A stretch of DNA of 64,000 nucleotides from Afipia sp. (GCA_017308595.1 JAFKER010000005.1:506950-570949); one strand, 5' to 3'; numbered from the stretch's first letter, positions 33,510 through 43,119 are shown. A program made the numbers and translations. Notes: generated by a model from the sequence alone, not told the origin.

Positions 33510-35558
33510 ATGGGCTGGTTCAAAAGCACTCCGGCAGGGCAGAAAGCAAACGCCAGCTTCCTTTCCAATCTGAGATTCCGCACCAAGATCATGCTCGGTT
33601 TCATCGTCGTGCTGGGCATCTCGGCAATCAACATGGGCGTTGCCTATTTCGGCTTCGAACGGATCGCCGCGGGCGTGCAGTCCTATCAGGGTATCGTCGC
33701 CGAGAGTGACAGTGCGCGCGACATTGATCGCGAACTCGCGGCCTATCAGCTTCTTGCGCGTTACTACGTGACCACCGGCCTTCCGGCCGACGAGGAAGCC
33801 GCGCGGGCCGCGGAAGCCAATCTCGGTCAGGCGATCGAGCGGGCGGCGCGTGTCGCCACCTCCGATAACCGCAAGAGCGTTCTTAGTCTTTCCGCCAGTT
33901 ACGGTGAATTCGCCTCGCTGTTCGCCGACGCCATCAGGCTGAAGACCGAGAACGCCGCGATTGCATCCAACCAGTTGCTCCGTATGGGCAATGTGATCCG
34001 CTACAAGTTCGACGATCTGGCGGACACCGCGATCCTCGCAGGCCTGAGCTCAATCCAGCAGAACGCGAAGGAACTGGCAACGCACTCCGCGTCGATCACG
34101 TCCAATATCAGCAACTATGTCTTGCGTCCGGACTCCGCCGTCGCAAACAGCGTCAATGCGCGTATGCAGCTGCTGAAGAACAGCTTTGGGACGCTGTCCG
34201 CGGATGACGCAAAACTGACGTCGAAGATTTCGGAAATCACGCAGGAGCTCGACGCTTACAAAGTGGCTTTCACCAAATTCGTCGAGAACACGGCGAAGAT
34301 CGCGGCGCTTTCAACAAAGATGAATGATGCCGCTGGCTCCGTCACGCAGGAGGCCAAGACCATCAAGGACGCCTTGATGGTGCGCCAGTCCCAGCTTGCG
34401 AAGGAATCGGCGACAGCTGCGCATTCCACCAGCCAGTTCGTCACCGCGCTTGGCGCGGGAGGCATCATGTTTGGTGCGCTGCTCGCATGGATGCTGGGCC
34501 GCGGTATTTCGCGCCCGATGATCGGCATGTGCAACGCGATGCGTCAACTCGCTAGCGGCAACTTCGATGTCGTGCTGCCGGGCCTCGGCCGCAAGGACGA
34601 AATCGGCGAGATGGCAAGCGCGGTCGAAGAATTCAAGATGCGTGCTGTCGCCAAGGCGCAGGCCGAGGCAGCCGAGCGCGAGGAGCAGGGCCGATCCGCC
34701 AGTGCAGCTCGCAGCGCCGAACTGCATCGTTTCGCGGACGACTTTGAGACCGCTGTCGGCGTGATCGTTTCCAGCGTGTCGTCTTCTGCGAGCCAGCTTG
34801 AAGCTTCCGCAACGACACTGACGCGCACAGTCGAGACTGCGCAGGATCTGTCGGGCAAGGTCGCCGGTGCGTCCGAGGAAGCTTCCGCGAACGTACAGTC
34901 GGTTGCCGCCGCCACGGAAGAACTCTCCGCCTCGGTCAACGAGATCGGACGCCAGGTCCAGGAATCCAGCCGGATCGCGGCTGCGGCCGTGCAGCAGGCC
35001 GAAGCCACCGACGCGCGCATCGCCAAGCTCTCGCGTGCCGCGCAGGAAATCGGCGATGTGGTCAAGCTGATCACCGCCATTGCCGAGCAGACCAATCTGC
35101 TCGCGCTCAACGCGACCATCGAAGCGGCGCGGGCAGGCGAGGCCGGACGAGGCTTTGCCGTGGTCGCATCGGAGGTGAAGTCGCTGGCCAGCCAGACCGC
35201 GAAGGCGACCGACGAGATTTCCTCGCACATCACCGGCATGCAGTCGGCGACGCAGGAATCTGTCACCGCCATCAAGGAAATCGGCGGCACCATCGGGCAG
35301 ATTTCGAGGATCGCCGGCAACATCGCCGCCGCCATCGAGCAGCAGACCAATGCGACAACGGAAATCGCCCGCAACGTCCAGAGCGCCGCCAGCGGCACGC
35401 TGGAAATCGCGGAGGGCATCTCCGAGGTCAATCGCGGCGCCAGCGAGACCGGTACGGCATCCGGTGAGGTGCTGAATTCCGCGCAGACCCTTGCGGTCGA
35501 AAGCACGCGGCTGCGTCAGGAGCTCGACCGCTTCATGGCGAATATCCGCGCGGCGTAA
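33510..35558 (+). CDS. Methyl-accepting chemotaxis protein
   Basis: 682-residue chemoreceptor. A first membrane helix ([22 protein letters not shown]) is followed by a large helical periplasmic sensor of about 280 residues, a second helix near 315-335 ([20 protein letters not shown]), a HAMP domain and a long signalling hairpin whose tip [20 protein letters not shown] is diagnostic. There is no C-terminal NWETF-type pentapeptide. The ATG at 33510 is chosen over an in-frame TTG at 33504. The ligand is unknown; its place after the sox genes is suggestive only. Confidence 0.93.
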   Translation: MGWFKSTPAGQKANASFLSNLRFRTKIMLGFIVVLGISAINMGVAYFGFERIAAGVQSYQGIVAESDSARDIDRELAAYQLLARYYVTTGLPADEEAARAAEANLGQAIERAARVATSDNRKSVLSLSASYGEFASLFADAIRLKTENAAIASNQLLRMGNVIRYKFDDLADTAILAGLSSIQQNAKELATHSASITSNISNYVLRPDSAVANSVNARMQLLKNSFGTLSADDAKLTSKISEITQELDAYKVAFTKFVENTAKIAALSTKMNDAAGSVTQEAKTIKDALMVRQSQLAKESATAAHSTSQFVTALGAGGIMFGALLAWMLGRGISRPMIGMCNAMRQLASGNFDVVLPGLGRKDEIGEMASAVEEFKMRAVAKAQAEAAEREEQGRSASAARSAELHRFADDFETAVGVIVSSVSSSASQLEASATTLTRTVETAQDLSGKVAGASEEASANVQSVAAATEELSASVNEIGRQVQESSRIAAAAVQQAEATDARIAKLSRAAQEIGDVVKLITAIAEQTNLLALNATIEAARAGEAGRGFAVVASEVKSLASQTAKATDEISSHITGMQSATQESVTAIKEIGGTIGQISRIAGNIAAAIEQQTNATTEIARNVQSAASGTLEIAEGISEVNRGASETGTASGEVLNSAQTLAVESTRLRQELDRFMANIRAA

Positions 35559-35602
35559 CCACCCTCGCAATCACTTCAGCGATCCACGCAATCTTATTTC
35601 AA

Positions 35603-35628
35603 GTTGTCCCGGCCTGCGCCGGGACGAC
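35603..35628. repeat. Repeat family D, single palindrome
   Basis: GTCCCGGC-CTGC-GCCGGGAC type palindrome in the gap between the convergent chemoreceptor and marR genes. Same core as at 23375, 42385 and 42475; it may act as a bidirectional terminator. Confidence 0.65.
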
Positions 35629-35659
35629 TTACTTTACGTGGTTCACGCCAAGTTCGAGC

Positions 35660-36139
35660 TTAATAAGCATCCTTTTTAGCGCAAGCTTCCTTCGCGCTCT
35701 GCACGAGATCAAGCCGACGCTCGATCTTTCCAAGCGTAGTGGCGAATTCCTTGCGCTCAGCCGCTGTCAGGCATGACAGGATATCCTGTTCCTTCCGGAG
35801 AAGTTGCGGGATCAGTTCCTCGTAGAGCGCACGGCCTTTCCGGGTCAGTTGCAGGGCCAGCTCGCGGCGATCTTCGGCATTCTCGACGCGCTCGACCAGG
35901 TTTTGCTTCAGCAGGTGTGCAACCGCGCGGCTGATGGTCGATTTGTGGGTTCGGGTGCAATAGGCGATATATTGGGCCGTACAGGCCTCGTCCCGGAAGC
36001 CGAGCGTCGCCAGCACCCGCCATTCGGGAATATCGAGGCCGTAGCGATCGCGATATTCGCCGGCGAGTTCGGTGCTGACTTCCGCCGCCAGCCGGTTCAG
36101 CCGGAAGGGCACGAAGCTGAAGAGATCGAGTTTGCTCAA
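35660..36139 (-). CDS. MarR family transcriptional regulator
   Basis: 159-residue winged-helix regulator. The DNA-binding core is PEWRVLATLGF, then AQYIAYCTRTHKSTISRAVAHLLKQNLVERV with the wing NAEDRRELALQLT. It is divergent from the FAD hydroxylase gene 125 nt away and is the likely repressor of the aromatic catabolism operon, presumably released by a pathway aromatic acid. An inverted repeat between the two genes is a candidate operator. Confidence 0.88.
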   Translation of the reverse strand: MSKLDLFSFVPFRLNRLAAEVSTELAGEYRDRYGLDIPEWRVLATLGFRDEACTAQYIAYCTRTHKSTISRAVAHLLKQNLVERVENAEDRRELALQLTRKGRALYEELIPQLLRKEQDILSCLTAAERKEFATTLGKIERRLDLVQSAKEACAKKDAY

Positions 36140-36175
36140 GGAACACGTCCGGGACCAAAGTCCGCTGATTGATTA

Positions 36176-36189
36176 GTTGCAGTTGCAAC
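36176..36189. promoter_or_regulatory. Candidate MarR operator
   Basis: Inverted repeat GTTGC-AGTT-GCAAC in the marR/hydroxylase divergent gap, 37 nt from the marR start and 76 nt from the hydroxylase start. It also reads as a tandem GTTGCA. The size and A/T-rich centre suit a MarR dimer. No binding data can be read from sequence. Confidence 0.45.
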
Positions 36190-36264
36190 GATCATAGCGT
36201 TGGTTTATCCTGCTGGCCAGAGGCTTCATTTAAGAAGTCCGTCAATCGAGCAGGGTGGAGAAAC

Positions 36265-37881
36265 GTGCCGGAACCCCGGATCATTCAGTTCGGCTATCGC
36301 CGCCATCCCGATCAGGATAGGGGCGCCGCCGATTCCGCGCGCCATCCGGTGGTGGTGGTCGGAGCAGGCCCCGTTGGCCTGACTTTGGCGATCGATCTGG
36401 CTCAGCGTGGCCATGCCGTGGTGCTGCTGGATGACGCAGACCGGATCGGCGACGGCTCCCGTGCGATCTGCTTTTCGAAACGTTCGCTGGAACTGTGGGA
36501 TCGCCTCGGCGTCGGCGCGCGAATGGTGGACAAGGGCGTGGTCTGGAAGGTCGGCAAGATTTTCCTGAACGACGATATGGTCTATCGCTTCGACCTGCTG
36601 CCGGAAGACGGCCACAAGATGCCGGCCTTCATCAATCTGCAGCAGTATTACGCGGAAGCCTTTCTGGTCGATCGGGTTCAGGAGTTGCCGCAGGTGGACC
36701 TGCGCTGGCGGAACAAGGTGGTCGGCCTCGACCAGCGCAACGATCATGTTGTGCTGGCCATTGATACGCCGGACGGGCGCTATCATCTGAAAGCGGATTA
36801 CGTGGTCGCCTGCGACGGCGCGCGCTCCATGCTGCGCAGTTTCGTCGGCGCGGAATTCACGGGCGAAGTGTTCGAGGATCAGTTCCTGATCGCCGACGTC
36901 AAGATGACCGCGGAATTTCCGACCGAGCGTTGGTTCTGGTTCGATCCACCGTTTCATTCAGGGCAGTCCGCGCTGTTGCACCGCCAACCCGACGATGTCT
37001 GGCGCATCGACCTGCAGCTTGGGCCTGCTGCCGATCCGGCCGTCGAGCGGTTGCCGGAGAATGTGCGTCCGCGCATCGAGCGCATGCTGGGGCACACCAA
37101 TTTCGATTTTGAGTGGATCTCCATCTACAAGTTCCAGTGCCGCCGGATGCAGCGCTTTGTGCATGAGCGGGTGATCTTCGCGGGCGACGCGGCGCATCAG
37201 GTCTCACCGTTCGGCGCGCGCGGTGCGAATTCGGGCCTTGAAGACGCGGAAAACGTCGCGTGGAAATTGTCGCTGGTTCTGAAGGGCGATGCGCCGGTGA
37301 CATTGCTGGAGAGTTACGAGATCGAACGCAGCCTTGCCGCCGACGAGAATATCCGTGCCTCGACCCGTTCGACCGATTTCATCGCGCCGCATTCGGCGCA
37401 GGAAAGCCGGATGCGGCAAGCGGTGCTGCGGCTCGCCAAGGAAACCGAATTTGCCAAGCGAATGGTCAATGGCGGGCGGCTATCGACGCCGTCAACTTAC
37501 GAGTCGCCGCTCTCGACGCCGGACAGCGAGGCATGGAATGCAGGGCCGCGCCCCGGTGCTCATATGATTGACGCTCCACTCACGAAAGCCAGCGGCGAAC
37601 CGATCTATCTCACCGATGCGTTCATCGCGCAGGGCCAGGGCGACTTTGTATTGCTGCAAGCAGGTGCCAATGGCGGTGGCCATTCCGGCTGCAAATCGAT
37701 TGCCATCGGCGATGCCGCTCCGCTGCGCGATGCCGCAGGTCTGTTTGCCAAACGCTACGGCGCGGCGGACGGCGCGGCCTATCTCCTGCGCCCGGATGGC
37801 TATGTCGCGGCGCGCTTCAAGAAGCCGACGGCAGCAGCGGTCCAGGTTGCGATGGCCCGCGCCAGCGGGAGGATGCCATGA
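36265..37881 (+). CDS. FAD-dependent aromatic hydroxylase (MhpA-like, group A monooxygenase)
   Basis: 538-residue class A flavoprotein monooxygenase. FAD GAGPVG (from residue 33), NAD(P)H-motif region VACDGARSMLR, and VIFAGDAAHQVSPFGARGANSGLEDAENVAWKL split around residue 305-330. The GTG at 36265 has GGTGGAG 4 nt upstream and is preferred over longer frames. Placed first in the operon leading to hmgA, it may hydroxylate a monohydroxy-aromatic acid (for example 3-hydroxyphenylacetate) to homogentisate. That substrate is inferred only from its neighbours. Confidence 0.85.
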   Translation: MPEPRIIQFGYRRHPDQDRGAADSARHPVVVVGAGPVGLTLAIDLAQRGHAVVLLDDADRIGDGSRAICFSKRSLELWDRLGVGARMVDKGVVWKVGKIFLNDDMVYRFDLLPEDGHKMPAFINLQQYYAEAFLVDRVQELPQVDLRWRNKVVGLDQRNDHVVLAIDTPDGRYHLKADYVVACDGARSMLRSFVGAEFTGEVFEDQFLIADVKMTAEFPTERWFWFDPPFHSGQSALLHRQPDDVWRIDLQLGPAADPAVERLPENVRPRIERMLGHTNFDFEWISIYKFQCRRMQRFVHERVIFAGDAAHQVSPFGARGANSGLEDAENVAWKLSLVLKGDAPVTLLESYEIERSLAADENIRASTRSTDFIAPHSAQESRMRQAVLRLAKETEFAKRMVNGGRLSTPSTYESPLSTPDSEAWNAGPRPGAHMIDAPLTKASGEPIYLTDAFIAQGQGDFVLLQAGANGGGHSGCKSIAIGDAAPLRDAAGLFAKRYGAADGAAYLLRPDGYVAARFKKPTAAAVQVAMARASGRMP

Positions 37882-38105
37882 CGCTCTCGACCGCATCTAA
37901 TTTCATCGATCCCGACACCGCCTATCGGCTGGTGGTGGAAGCGCATCGCGGCCTTCGCGACGAGGACAGTGCGCTGCTCGATACCGCGCTGGTGCTGATC
38001 CTCGCCAATCATATCGGCGATGCGGAGGTGCTGCGCGAAGCAATTTCGCTGGCGAAGCGCCAGCTTTCACAGAACAAGACGACTTCAGAGAAGGACGCAA
38101 GATGA
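37878..38105 (+). CDS. DUF2783-family small protein
   Basis: 75-residue soluble protein (IDPDTAYRLVVEAHRGLRDEDS ... LVLILANHIGDAEVLREAI) of the uncharacterised DUF2783 type as I recognise it. It overlaps the hydroxylase by ATGA and the next gene by ATGA, so the three are tightly co-translated. It has no signal peptide or cysteines. It may be a partner or regulator of the hydroxylase; the function is not known. Confidence 0.75.
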   Translation: MTLSTASNFIDPDTAYRLVVEAHRGLRDEDSALLDTALVLILANHIGDAEVLREAISLAKRQLSQNKTTSEKDAR

Positions 38106-39058
38106 GCGCAAAGGGTTTCGCATCGACCGGCGATATGGCGGAGAAGACCATCACCTTCTCCGAAATCGGCCCGGACATTTACGCCTTCACCGCGGAAGGC
38201 GATCCGAATACGGCGGTGATCGTCGGCGATGACGGCTGCATCGTGTTCGATGCGCAGGCGACACCGGCGATGGCCAAGAGCGTGATCGAGCGCGTCAAGA
38301 CCGTGACCGACAAACCGATCAAGTATGTGGTGCTGTCGCATTATCATGCGGTGCGCGTGCTCGGCGCGTCGGCCTACAAGGCGCAGGGCATCGTGGCGTC
38401 GTCTGAAACCCAGCGGCTGATCGTGGAGCGCGGCAAGCAGGACTGGGATTCTGAGTATGGCCGGTTTCCGCGCCTGTTTCGCGATGCCGAGAGCATTCCC
38501 GGCCTGACCTGGCCGACCATCACCTTCGACACCGGCATGACGCTTTATCTCGGCAAGCGTGAGGTGCAACTGATGCATCTCGGCGCGGGTCACACCTCCG
38601 GCGATATCGTGGCCTGGGTGCCCGATGCGCAGGTGATGTGTTCCGGCGATCTGATCGAGTATCACTCGGCCTGTTATTGCGGGGATGCGCTTTTGCGCGA
38701 ATGGCCGCTGACACTGAACGAAATCCGCGAGTTTAACCCGAAGGCCGTTGCGCCGGGGCGCGGCGACGCGCTGAAGGGCGCGGCGACTGTGAACGAAGCC
38801 ATCGCCATGACCCGCGATTTCGTCGGTACGCTTTATGGCGCGGCGGAACTGTCGGTGGCGAAGGGGCGCTCGCTGAAAGAAACCATGGCCGCGACCCGCG
38901 AGGTGATGGACCCGAAATTTTCGAGCTTCGCGATCTATGAACACTGCCTGCCGTTCAATGTCTCGCGCGCCTTCGATGAAGCATCCGGGATCGACGATCC
39001 GGTGATCTGGACCGACAAGCGCGATCGCGAAATGTGGGCAGCCCTGCAAGGAGGATAG
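38102..39058 (+). CDS. Metallo-beta-lactamase-fold protein with altered metal motif
   Basis: 318-residue MBL-fold protein. The usual HxHxDH metal motif reads HYHAVR here, so the Asp and His of the second metal site are missing. The later His (LGAGHTSGD) and the bridging Asp ([10 protein letters not shown]) are present. It sits between the hydroxylase genes and hmgA, separated from hmgA by 4 nt. It may hydrolyse a lactone or thioester in the same pathway, or be non-hydrolytic. Function unassigned. Confidence 0.8.
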   Translation: MSAKGFASTGDMAEKTITFSEIGPDIYAFTAEGDPNTAVIVGDDGCIVFDAQATPAMAKSVIERVKTVTDKPIKYVVLSHYHAVRVLGASAYKAQGIVASSETQRLIVERGKQDWDSEYGRFPRLFRDAESIPGLTWPTITFDTGMTLYLGKREVQLMHLGAGHTSGDIVAWVPDAQVMCSGDLIEYHSACYCGDALLREWPLTLNEIREFNPKAVAPGRGDALKGAATVNEAIAMTRDFVGTLYGAAELSVAKGRSLKETMAATREVMDPKFSSFAIYEHCLPFNVSRAFDEASGIDDPVIWTDKRDREMWAALQGG

Positions 39059-39062
39059 TGCG

Positions 39063-40409
39063 ATGAATATCAACACCGCTCCCGGCGCTGTGAATCGCAA
39101 CGCCATCAATGTCACGCCGGGCTATATGTCCGGTTTCGGCAACAGCTTCGAGACGGAAGCTTTGGCGGGCGCGCTCCCCATCGGGCGTAACTCGCCGCAG
39201 AACTGTGCCTACGGGCTTTACGCGGAGCAATTGTCTGGCTCGCCATTCACCGCACCGCGCGGCACCAACGAACGCTCGTGGCTGTATCGCATCCGCCCAT
39301 CGGTGAAGCATTCGGGCCGCTTCGCCAAGGTTGATGCCGGATACTGGCGTACCGCGCCATGCACCGAATACGATCTTCCGATTGCGCAATTGCGCTGGGA
39401 CCCGCTGCCGCTGCCGAAGGAAGGCCAAACTTTCCTGCAAGGCGTCTATACCATGACCACGGCAGGCGATGCGGGCTCGCAGGCGGGCATGGCGGCGCAT
39501 GTCTACCTCATCACCAAATCGATGGTGGACCAGAATTTCTACAATGCCGATGGCGAGATGATGTTCGTCGCGCAGGAAGGCAACCTACGTCTTGTCACCG
39601 AATTCGGCATCATCGACATCGAGCCGGGCGAGATCGCGGTGATCCCGCGCGGCGTCAAGTTCCGCGTCGAGATTCCGAACGGTCCGGCGCGCGGCTATCT
39701 CTGCGAGAACTATGGCGGTGCCTTCACACTGCCGGAGCGGGGGCCGATCGGCGCGAACTGCCTCGCCAACTCGCGGGATTTCCTGACGCCGGTGGCGGCC
39801 TATGAGGACAAGGAAACGCCGACCGAGCTTTATGTGAAGTGGGGCGGTTCGCTGTTCATGACCAAACTGCCGTATTCGCCCATCGATGTGGTGGCGTGGC
39901 ATGGCAACTACGCGCCTTATAAATATGACCTGCGGACTTTCTCGCCAGTCGGCGCCATTGGTTTCGATCACCCCGATCCGTCGATCTTCACCGTGCTGAC
40001 CTCGCCATCGGAAACAGCGGGCACGGCGAATATCGATTTCGTGATCTTCCCTGAACGCTGGATGGTGGCGGAGAACACCTTCCGTCCGCCGTGGTATCAC
40101 ATGAATATCATGTCGGAGTTCATGGGGCTGCTGTATGGCGCTTATGACGCCAAGCCGCATGGCTTCGTGCCGGGCGGCATCAGCCTGCACAATATGATGC
40201 TGCCCCACGGGCCGGATCGCGAGGCATTCGATCATGCCAGCAACGGCGAACTAAAGCCGGTGAAGCTCACCGGCACCATGGCCTTCATGTTCGAGACGCG
40301 CTTTGCTCAGCGGGTGACGCAGTTCGCCGCCACGACAAGTGCCTTGCAGGATGATTACGCCGATTGCTGGCAGGGGCTGGAGCGCCGCTTCGATCCGTCG
40401 AAGCCGTAA
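39063..40409 (+). CDS. hmgA: Homogentisate 1,2-dioxygenase
   Basis: Ring-cleaving Fe(II) dioxygenase converting homogentisate to maleylacetoacetate. The 448-residue length and landmarks ([15 protein letters not shown] near the N-terminus, [33 protein letters not shown] with His/Glu iron ligands, and [15 protein letters not shown] with the other His) are those of the family. It is followed by maiA after 9 nt and then fahA, giving the full lower pathway. Confidence 0.97.
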   Translation: MNINTAPGAVNRNAINVTPGYMSGFGNSFETEALAGALPIGRNSPQNCAYGLYAEQLSGSPFTAPRGTNERSWLYRIRPSVKHSGRFAKVDAGYWRTAPCTEYDLPIAQLRWDPLPLPKEGQTFLQGVYTMTTAGDAGSQAGMAAHVYLITKSMVDQNFYNADGEMMFVAQEGNLRLVTEFGIIDIEPGEIAVIPRGVKFRVEIPNGPARGYLCENYGGAFTLPERGPIGANCLANSRDFLTPVAAYEDKETPTELYVKWGGSLFMTKLPYSPIDVVAWHGNYAPYKYDLRTFSPVGAIGFDHPDPSIFTVLTSPSETAGTANIDFVIFPERWMVAENTFRPPWYHMNIMSEFMGLLYGAYDAKPHGFVPGGISLHNMMLPHGPDREAFDHASNGELKPVKLTGTMAFMFETRFAQRVTQFAATTSALQDDYADCWQGLERRFDPSKP

Positions 40410-40418
40410 AGCATTCGC

Positions 40419-41057
40419 ATGAGTGACGCTGTTCTCTACGGCTACTTTCGCTCCAGCGCGGCCTATCGCGTGCGCATCGCGCTCAATCTGAAAGGGCTGA
40501 GCGCGGATCATCGTTTTATTCACCTGCGCAAGGGCGAGCAGACACAGGACGCCTATCGCAAGATCAATCCGGCAGGCCTTGTTCCGTACTGGATCGATGA
40601 CGATCTCGAACTGGCGCAGTCGATTGCCATCATCGAGTATCTCGATGAGACGCATCCGAATCCGCCGCTGTTGCCGCCGGATGCGAAGGGGCGGGCGATT
40701 GCGCGCGAGATCGCGCTGGTGGTCGCCGCCGATATTCATCCCATTGGCAATCTGCGTGTCCTGAGCCGCCTGATCGACATGGGTGTCGATGAGGCGACGC
40801 GGGCGGCGTGGTCGAAGCACTGGATCGAAACCGGTTTCGAGACGGTGGAGGCGCGGCTGGCCCATCTTCCGGGGCCATTCGCGCTTGGTGACAAGCCGAC
40901 ACTGGCGGACATTTGTATCGTGCCGCAGGTATTCAACGCGCGCCGCTTCGGCGTGGATTTGACGCCCTACAAGCGTATCGTGGCGCTCGACGCTGCCGCT
41001 GCAAAGCTGGACGCTTTCGCAGCCGCTGAGCCGGGCCGGCAGCCCGACGCCGAATAG
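40419..41057 (+). CDS. maiA: Maleylacetoacetate isomerase
   Basis: 212-residue zeta-class glutathione transferase that isomerises maleylacetoacetate to fumarylacetoacetate. The N-terminal motif SSAAYRVRIALNLKGL (from about residue 10) replaces the common SSCS form with SSAA, so the usual catalytic Cys is absent, while Ser11 remains. The substrate loop HLRKGEQ and the family helix LADICIVPQVFNARRFGVDL are present. It lies between hmgA and fahA. Confidence 0.92.
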   Translation: MSDAVLYGYFRSSAAYRVRIALNLKGLSADHRFIHLRKGEQTQDAYRKINPAGLVPYWIDDDLELAQSIAIIEYLDETHPNPPLLPPDAKGRAIAREIALVVAADIHPIGNLRVLSRLIDMGVDEATRAAWSKHWIETGFETVEARLAHLPGPFALGDKPTLADICIVPQVFNARRFGVDLTPYKRIVALDAAAAKLDAFAAAEPGRQPDAE

Positions 41058-41063
41058 AGATGG

Positions 41064-42344
41064 ATGGATATGATGCACCCGAACGATCCGAAGCTGCGCT
41101 CCTTCATTGATGTCGATCCATCGTCGGATTTCCCGATTCAGAATTTGCCCTATGGCGTATTCTTCACGCCGGAGCAGCCGGACCTACGTGTCGGTGTCGC
41201 CATAGGCGATTTCGTGCTCGATCTCGCGGCGCTAGAAGCGGCAGGGCTGATCCGCTTCGACAATGCGAACGGAGTGTTTGCGCAGCCGTCGCTGAATGCC
41301 TTCATGGCGCGCGGCCCTAAGGTCTGGAGCAAGACGCGCGCGCGGATCAGCGAATTGCTACGACACGATCATCCGGAATTGCGCGACAATATGGAGCTGA
41401 GGCGGCGTGCACTCGTTCCGCGCAACTTTGCCGATATGCACATGCCCATCGCAGTGCAAGGCTTCACCGATTTTTATTCATCGAAGGAACACGCGACCAA
41501 TGTCGGCATCATGTTCCGGGGCAAGGACAATGCCCTGATGCCGAACTGGCTGTCGATCCCGATTGGTTATAACGGCCGAGCATCGACCGTCGTTGTCAGC
41601 GGCACGCCGATCCGCCGCCCGCGCGGACAACTCAAACCGCCGACAGCGGATGTGCCGGTGTTCGGGCCGTGCAAGCGGCTAGACTTTGAACTCGAAATGG
41701 GCGTGGTGATCGGGCAGGCGTCCGCCATGGGTGAGATGCTGACCGAGCAACAGGCCGAGGAGATGATTTTCGGCTTCACTCTGCTCAATGATTGGAGCGC
41801 GCGCGACATTCAGGCGTGGGAATATGTGCCGCTCGGGCCGTTTCAAGCCAAAGCCTTCGGCACGTCGATCAGTCCGTGGATTGTGACCCGGGAGGCGCTG
41901 GAGCCGTTTCGTGTGAAAGGTCCGGCGCAGGATCCAGTGCCGCTGGCCTATCTGCAGCAGAAGCACGCGCAGAATTACGATCTGGCGTTAGAGGTCGATC
42001 TGCGGACTGAAAAGATGACGCAGGCGGCCACCATCACCCGGACCAATTTCAAATACATGTACTGGTCATCGGTGCAGCAGCTTGTGCATCATGCCTCCAG
42101 CGGCTGCGCGATGAATGCCGGCGATCTGCTCGGCTCGGGCACCATCAGCGGTCCCGAAAAAAGCGAACGCGGCAGCATGCTGGAATTGAGCTGGGGCGGC
42201 GCGGAGCCGCTTGATCTCGGCAATGGCGTGCTGCGCTCGTTTCTTGAAGACGGCGACTCACTCACCATGCGGGGCTGGTGTCAGGGCAACGGCTATCGCG
42301 TCGGCTTCGGCGAGGTCGAAGGGACGATTTTGCCGTCGAGTTGA
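41064..42344 (+). CDS. fahA: Fumarylacetoacetase
   Basis: 426-residue hydrolase that splits fumarylacetoacetate into fumarate and acetoacetate. The active-site segment DFYSSKEHATNVGIMFRG holds the metal Asp and catalytic His, and GPCKRLDFELEMG and LNDWSARDIQAWEY complete the metal site. It starts 6 nt after maiA. It is the last gene of the operon, and a repeat element follows 40 nt later. Confidence 0.96.
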   Translation: MDMMHPNDPKLRSFIDVDPSSDFPIQNLPYGVFFTPEQPDLRVGVAIGDFVLDLAALEAAGLIRFDNANGVFAQPSLNAFMARGPKVWSKTRARISELLRHDHPELRDNMELRRRALVPRNFADMHMPIAVQGFTDFYSSKEHATNVGIMFRGKDNALMPNWLSIPIGYNGRASTVVVSGTPIRRPRGQLKPPTADVPVFGPCKRLDFELEMGVVIGQASAMGEMLTEQQAEEMIFGFTLLNDWSARDIQAWEYVPLGPFQAKAFGTSISPWIVTREALEPFRVKGPAQDPVPLAYLQQKHAQNYDLALEVDLRTEKMTQAATITRTNFKYMYWSSVQQLVHHASSGCAMNAGDLLGSGTISGPEKSERGSMLELSWGGAEPLDLGNGVLRSFLEDGDSLTMRGWCQGNGYRVGFGEVEGTILPSS

Positions 42345-42384
42345 GGCGCCGTTCCATACGATTGATGGGAAGGACTCTCAACGA

Positions 42385-42499
42385 GTCGTCCCGGCGCAGG
42401 CCGGGACCCATAACCACCGGCCTTTTCAATTAAAGCGTTGAAGCATCTGTTATAAAAGCGTCGACAGGGATGATGGGTCCCGGCCTGCGCCGGGACGAC
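42385..42499. repeat. Composite inverted-repeat element, family D
   Basis: Two arms of 27 bp, perfect reverse complements of each other (42385-42411 and 42473-42499), surround a roughly 61-nt A/T-richer centre. Each arm is itself a GTCCCGGC/GCCGGGAC palindrome. It lies between the convergent fahA and asnC genes and could stop transcription on both strands. No transposase is present; it resembles a MITE- or RPE-like element. Confidence 0.8.
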
Positions 42500-42517
42500 C
42501 GAGTTGGTCTATTTGCC

Positions 42518-42994
42518 TTAACTTTGAAGTTTCTTTAGAGGCAGCTTGCGCGTCGTCTTCAGCCGATCGAGCACGATGGATGAGCGCACATGCGCAACGC
42601 TGTCGTGCGGCATCAGCACGTTGTTGACGATGTCCGACAGGCTCTTGAGATCGCTCAGGACGACTTTCAGGAGATAGTCGGCGTCGCCGGTCAGCGAATA
42701 GGCTTCCTGAATTTCGTCGACACGCCGCATCAGGTCACGAAAGCGTTTGGCGTTGTTCGGCGAGTGCGTTGCCAGGGTGATCTGGATGAAGGCCAGCACG
42801 TTGAAGCCCAGCGCCTCATTGGCAAGATCAGCGTGATAACCGGCGATCACCTTTTCATCTTCCAGCCGCGTGCGGCGGCGTGAACATTGCGAAGCGGAGA
42901 GGCCGGCCAGATCAGCCAGTTGCTGATTGGTCAGGCGGCCATCGTCCTGAAGTGCAGCGAGAATCTTGAGGTCAAAACTATCCAGCGATACCAT
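42518..42994 (-). CDS. Lrp/AsnC family transcriptional regulator of hppD
   Basis: 158-residue full-length Lrp protein: N-terminal helix-turn-helix (DLKILAALQDDGRLTNQQLADLAGLSASQCSRR split over residues 7-40) and C-terminal RAM domain (FNVLAFIQITLA, YSLTGDADYLLKVVLSDL). It is divergent from hppD, and the 125-nt gap between them holds two 17-nt palindromes. Probable ligand is an aromatic amino acid. The ATG at 42994 is chosen over an in-frame start at 43018, which falls inside the first palindrome. Confidence 0.88.
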   Translation of the reverse strand: MVSLDSFDLKILAALQDDGRLTNQQLADLAGLSASQCSRRRTRLEDEKVIAGYHADLANEALGFNVLAFIQITLATHSPNNAKRFRDLMRRVDEIQEAYSLTGDADYLLKVVLSDLKSLSDIVNNVLMPHDSVAHVRSSIVLDRLKTTRKLPLKKLQS

Positions 42995-43012
42995 GCGTAA
43001 AAATCCTAAATT

Positions 43013-43029
43013 ATGCACGATCCGTGCAT
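43013..43029. promoter_or_regulatory. AsnC-type operator, site 1 (perfect palindrome)
   Basis: ATGCACG-ATC-CGTGCAT, perfect 7-bp arms, 18 nt before the asnC start codon. A second, looser copy of the same 17-nt design starts exactly 41 bp downstream, about four helical turns, as expected for an Lrp octamer wrapping DNA. Confidence 0.6.
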
Positions 43030-43053
43030 GATATTAGCAAACTACGCCTAATT

Positions 43054-43070
43054 TTGCACGCCCATTGCAT
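43054..43070. promoter_or_regulatory. AsnC-type operator, site 2 (imperfect)
   Basis: TTGCACG-CCC-ATTGCAT, matching site 1 in length and in the TGCAC/TGCAT halves. It is 49 nt before the hppD start and probably overlaps the hppD promoter. Confidence 0.5.
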
Positions 43071-43119
43071 GGAAAGCGGCGCACCATGCACCCTGAAAGA
43101 AGAATCAAGGGAGATCGCC

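Noticed and set aside
34311-35570. Antisense open frame of 419 codons over the chemoreceptor gene
   Set aside because: Repetitive Gly/Arg/Asp-rich translation mirrors the helical signalling domain; no domain signature.
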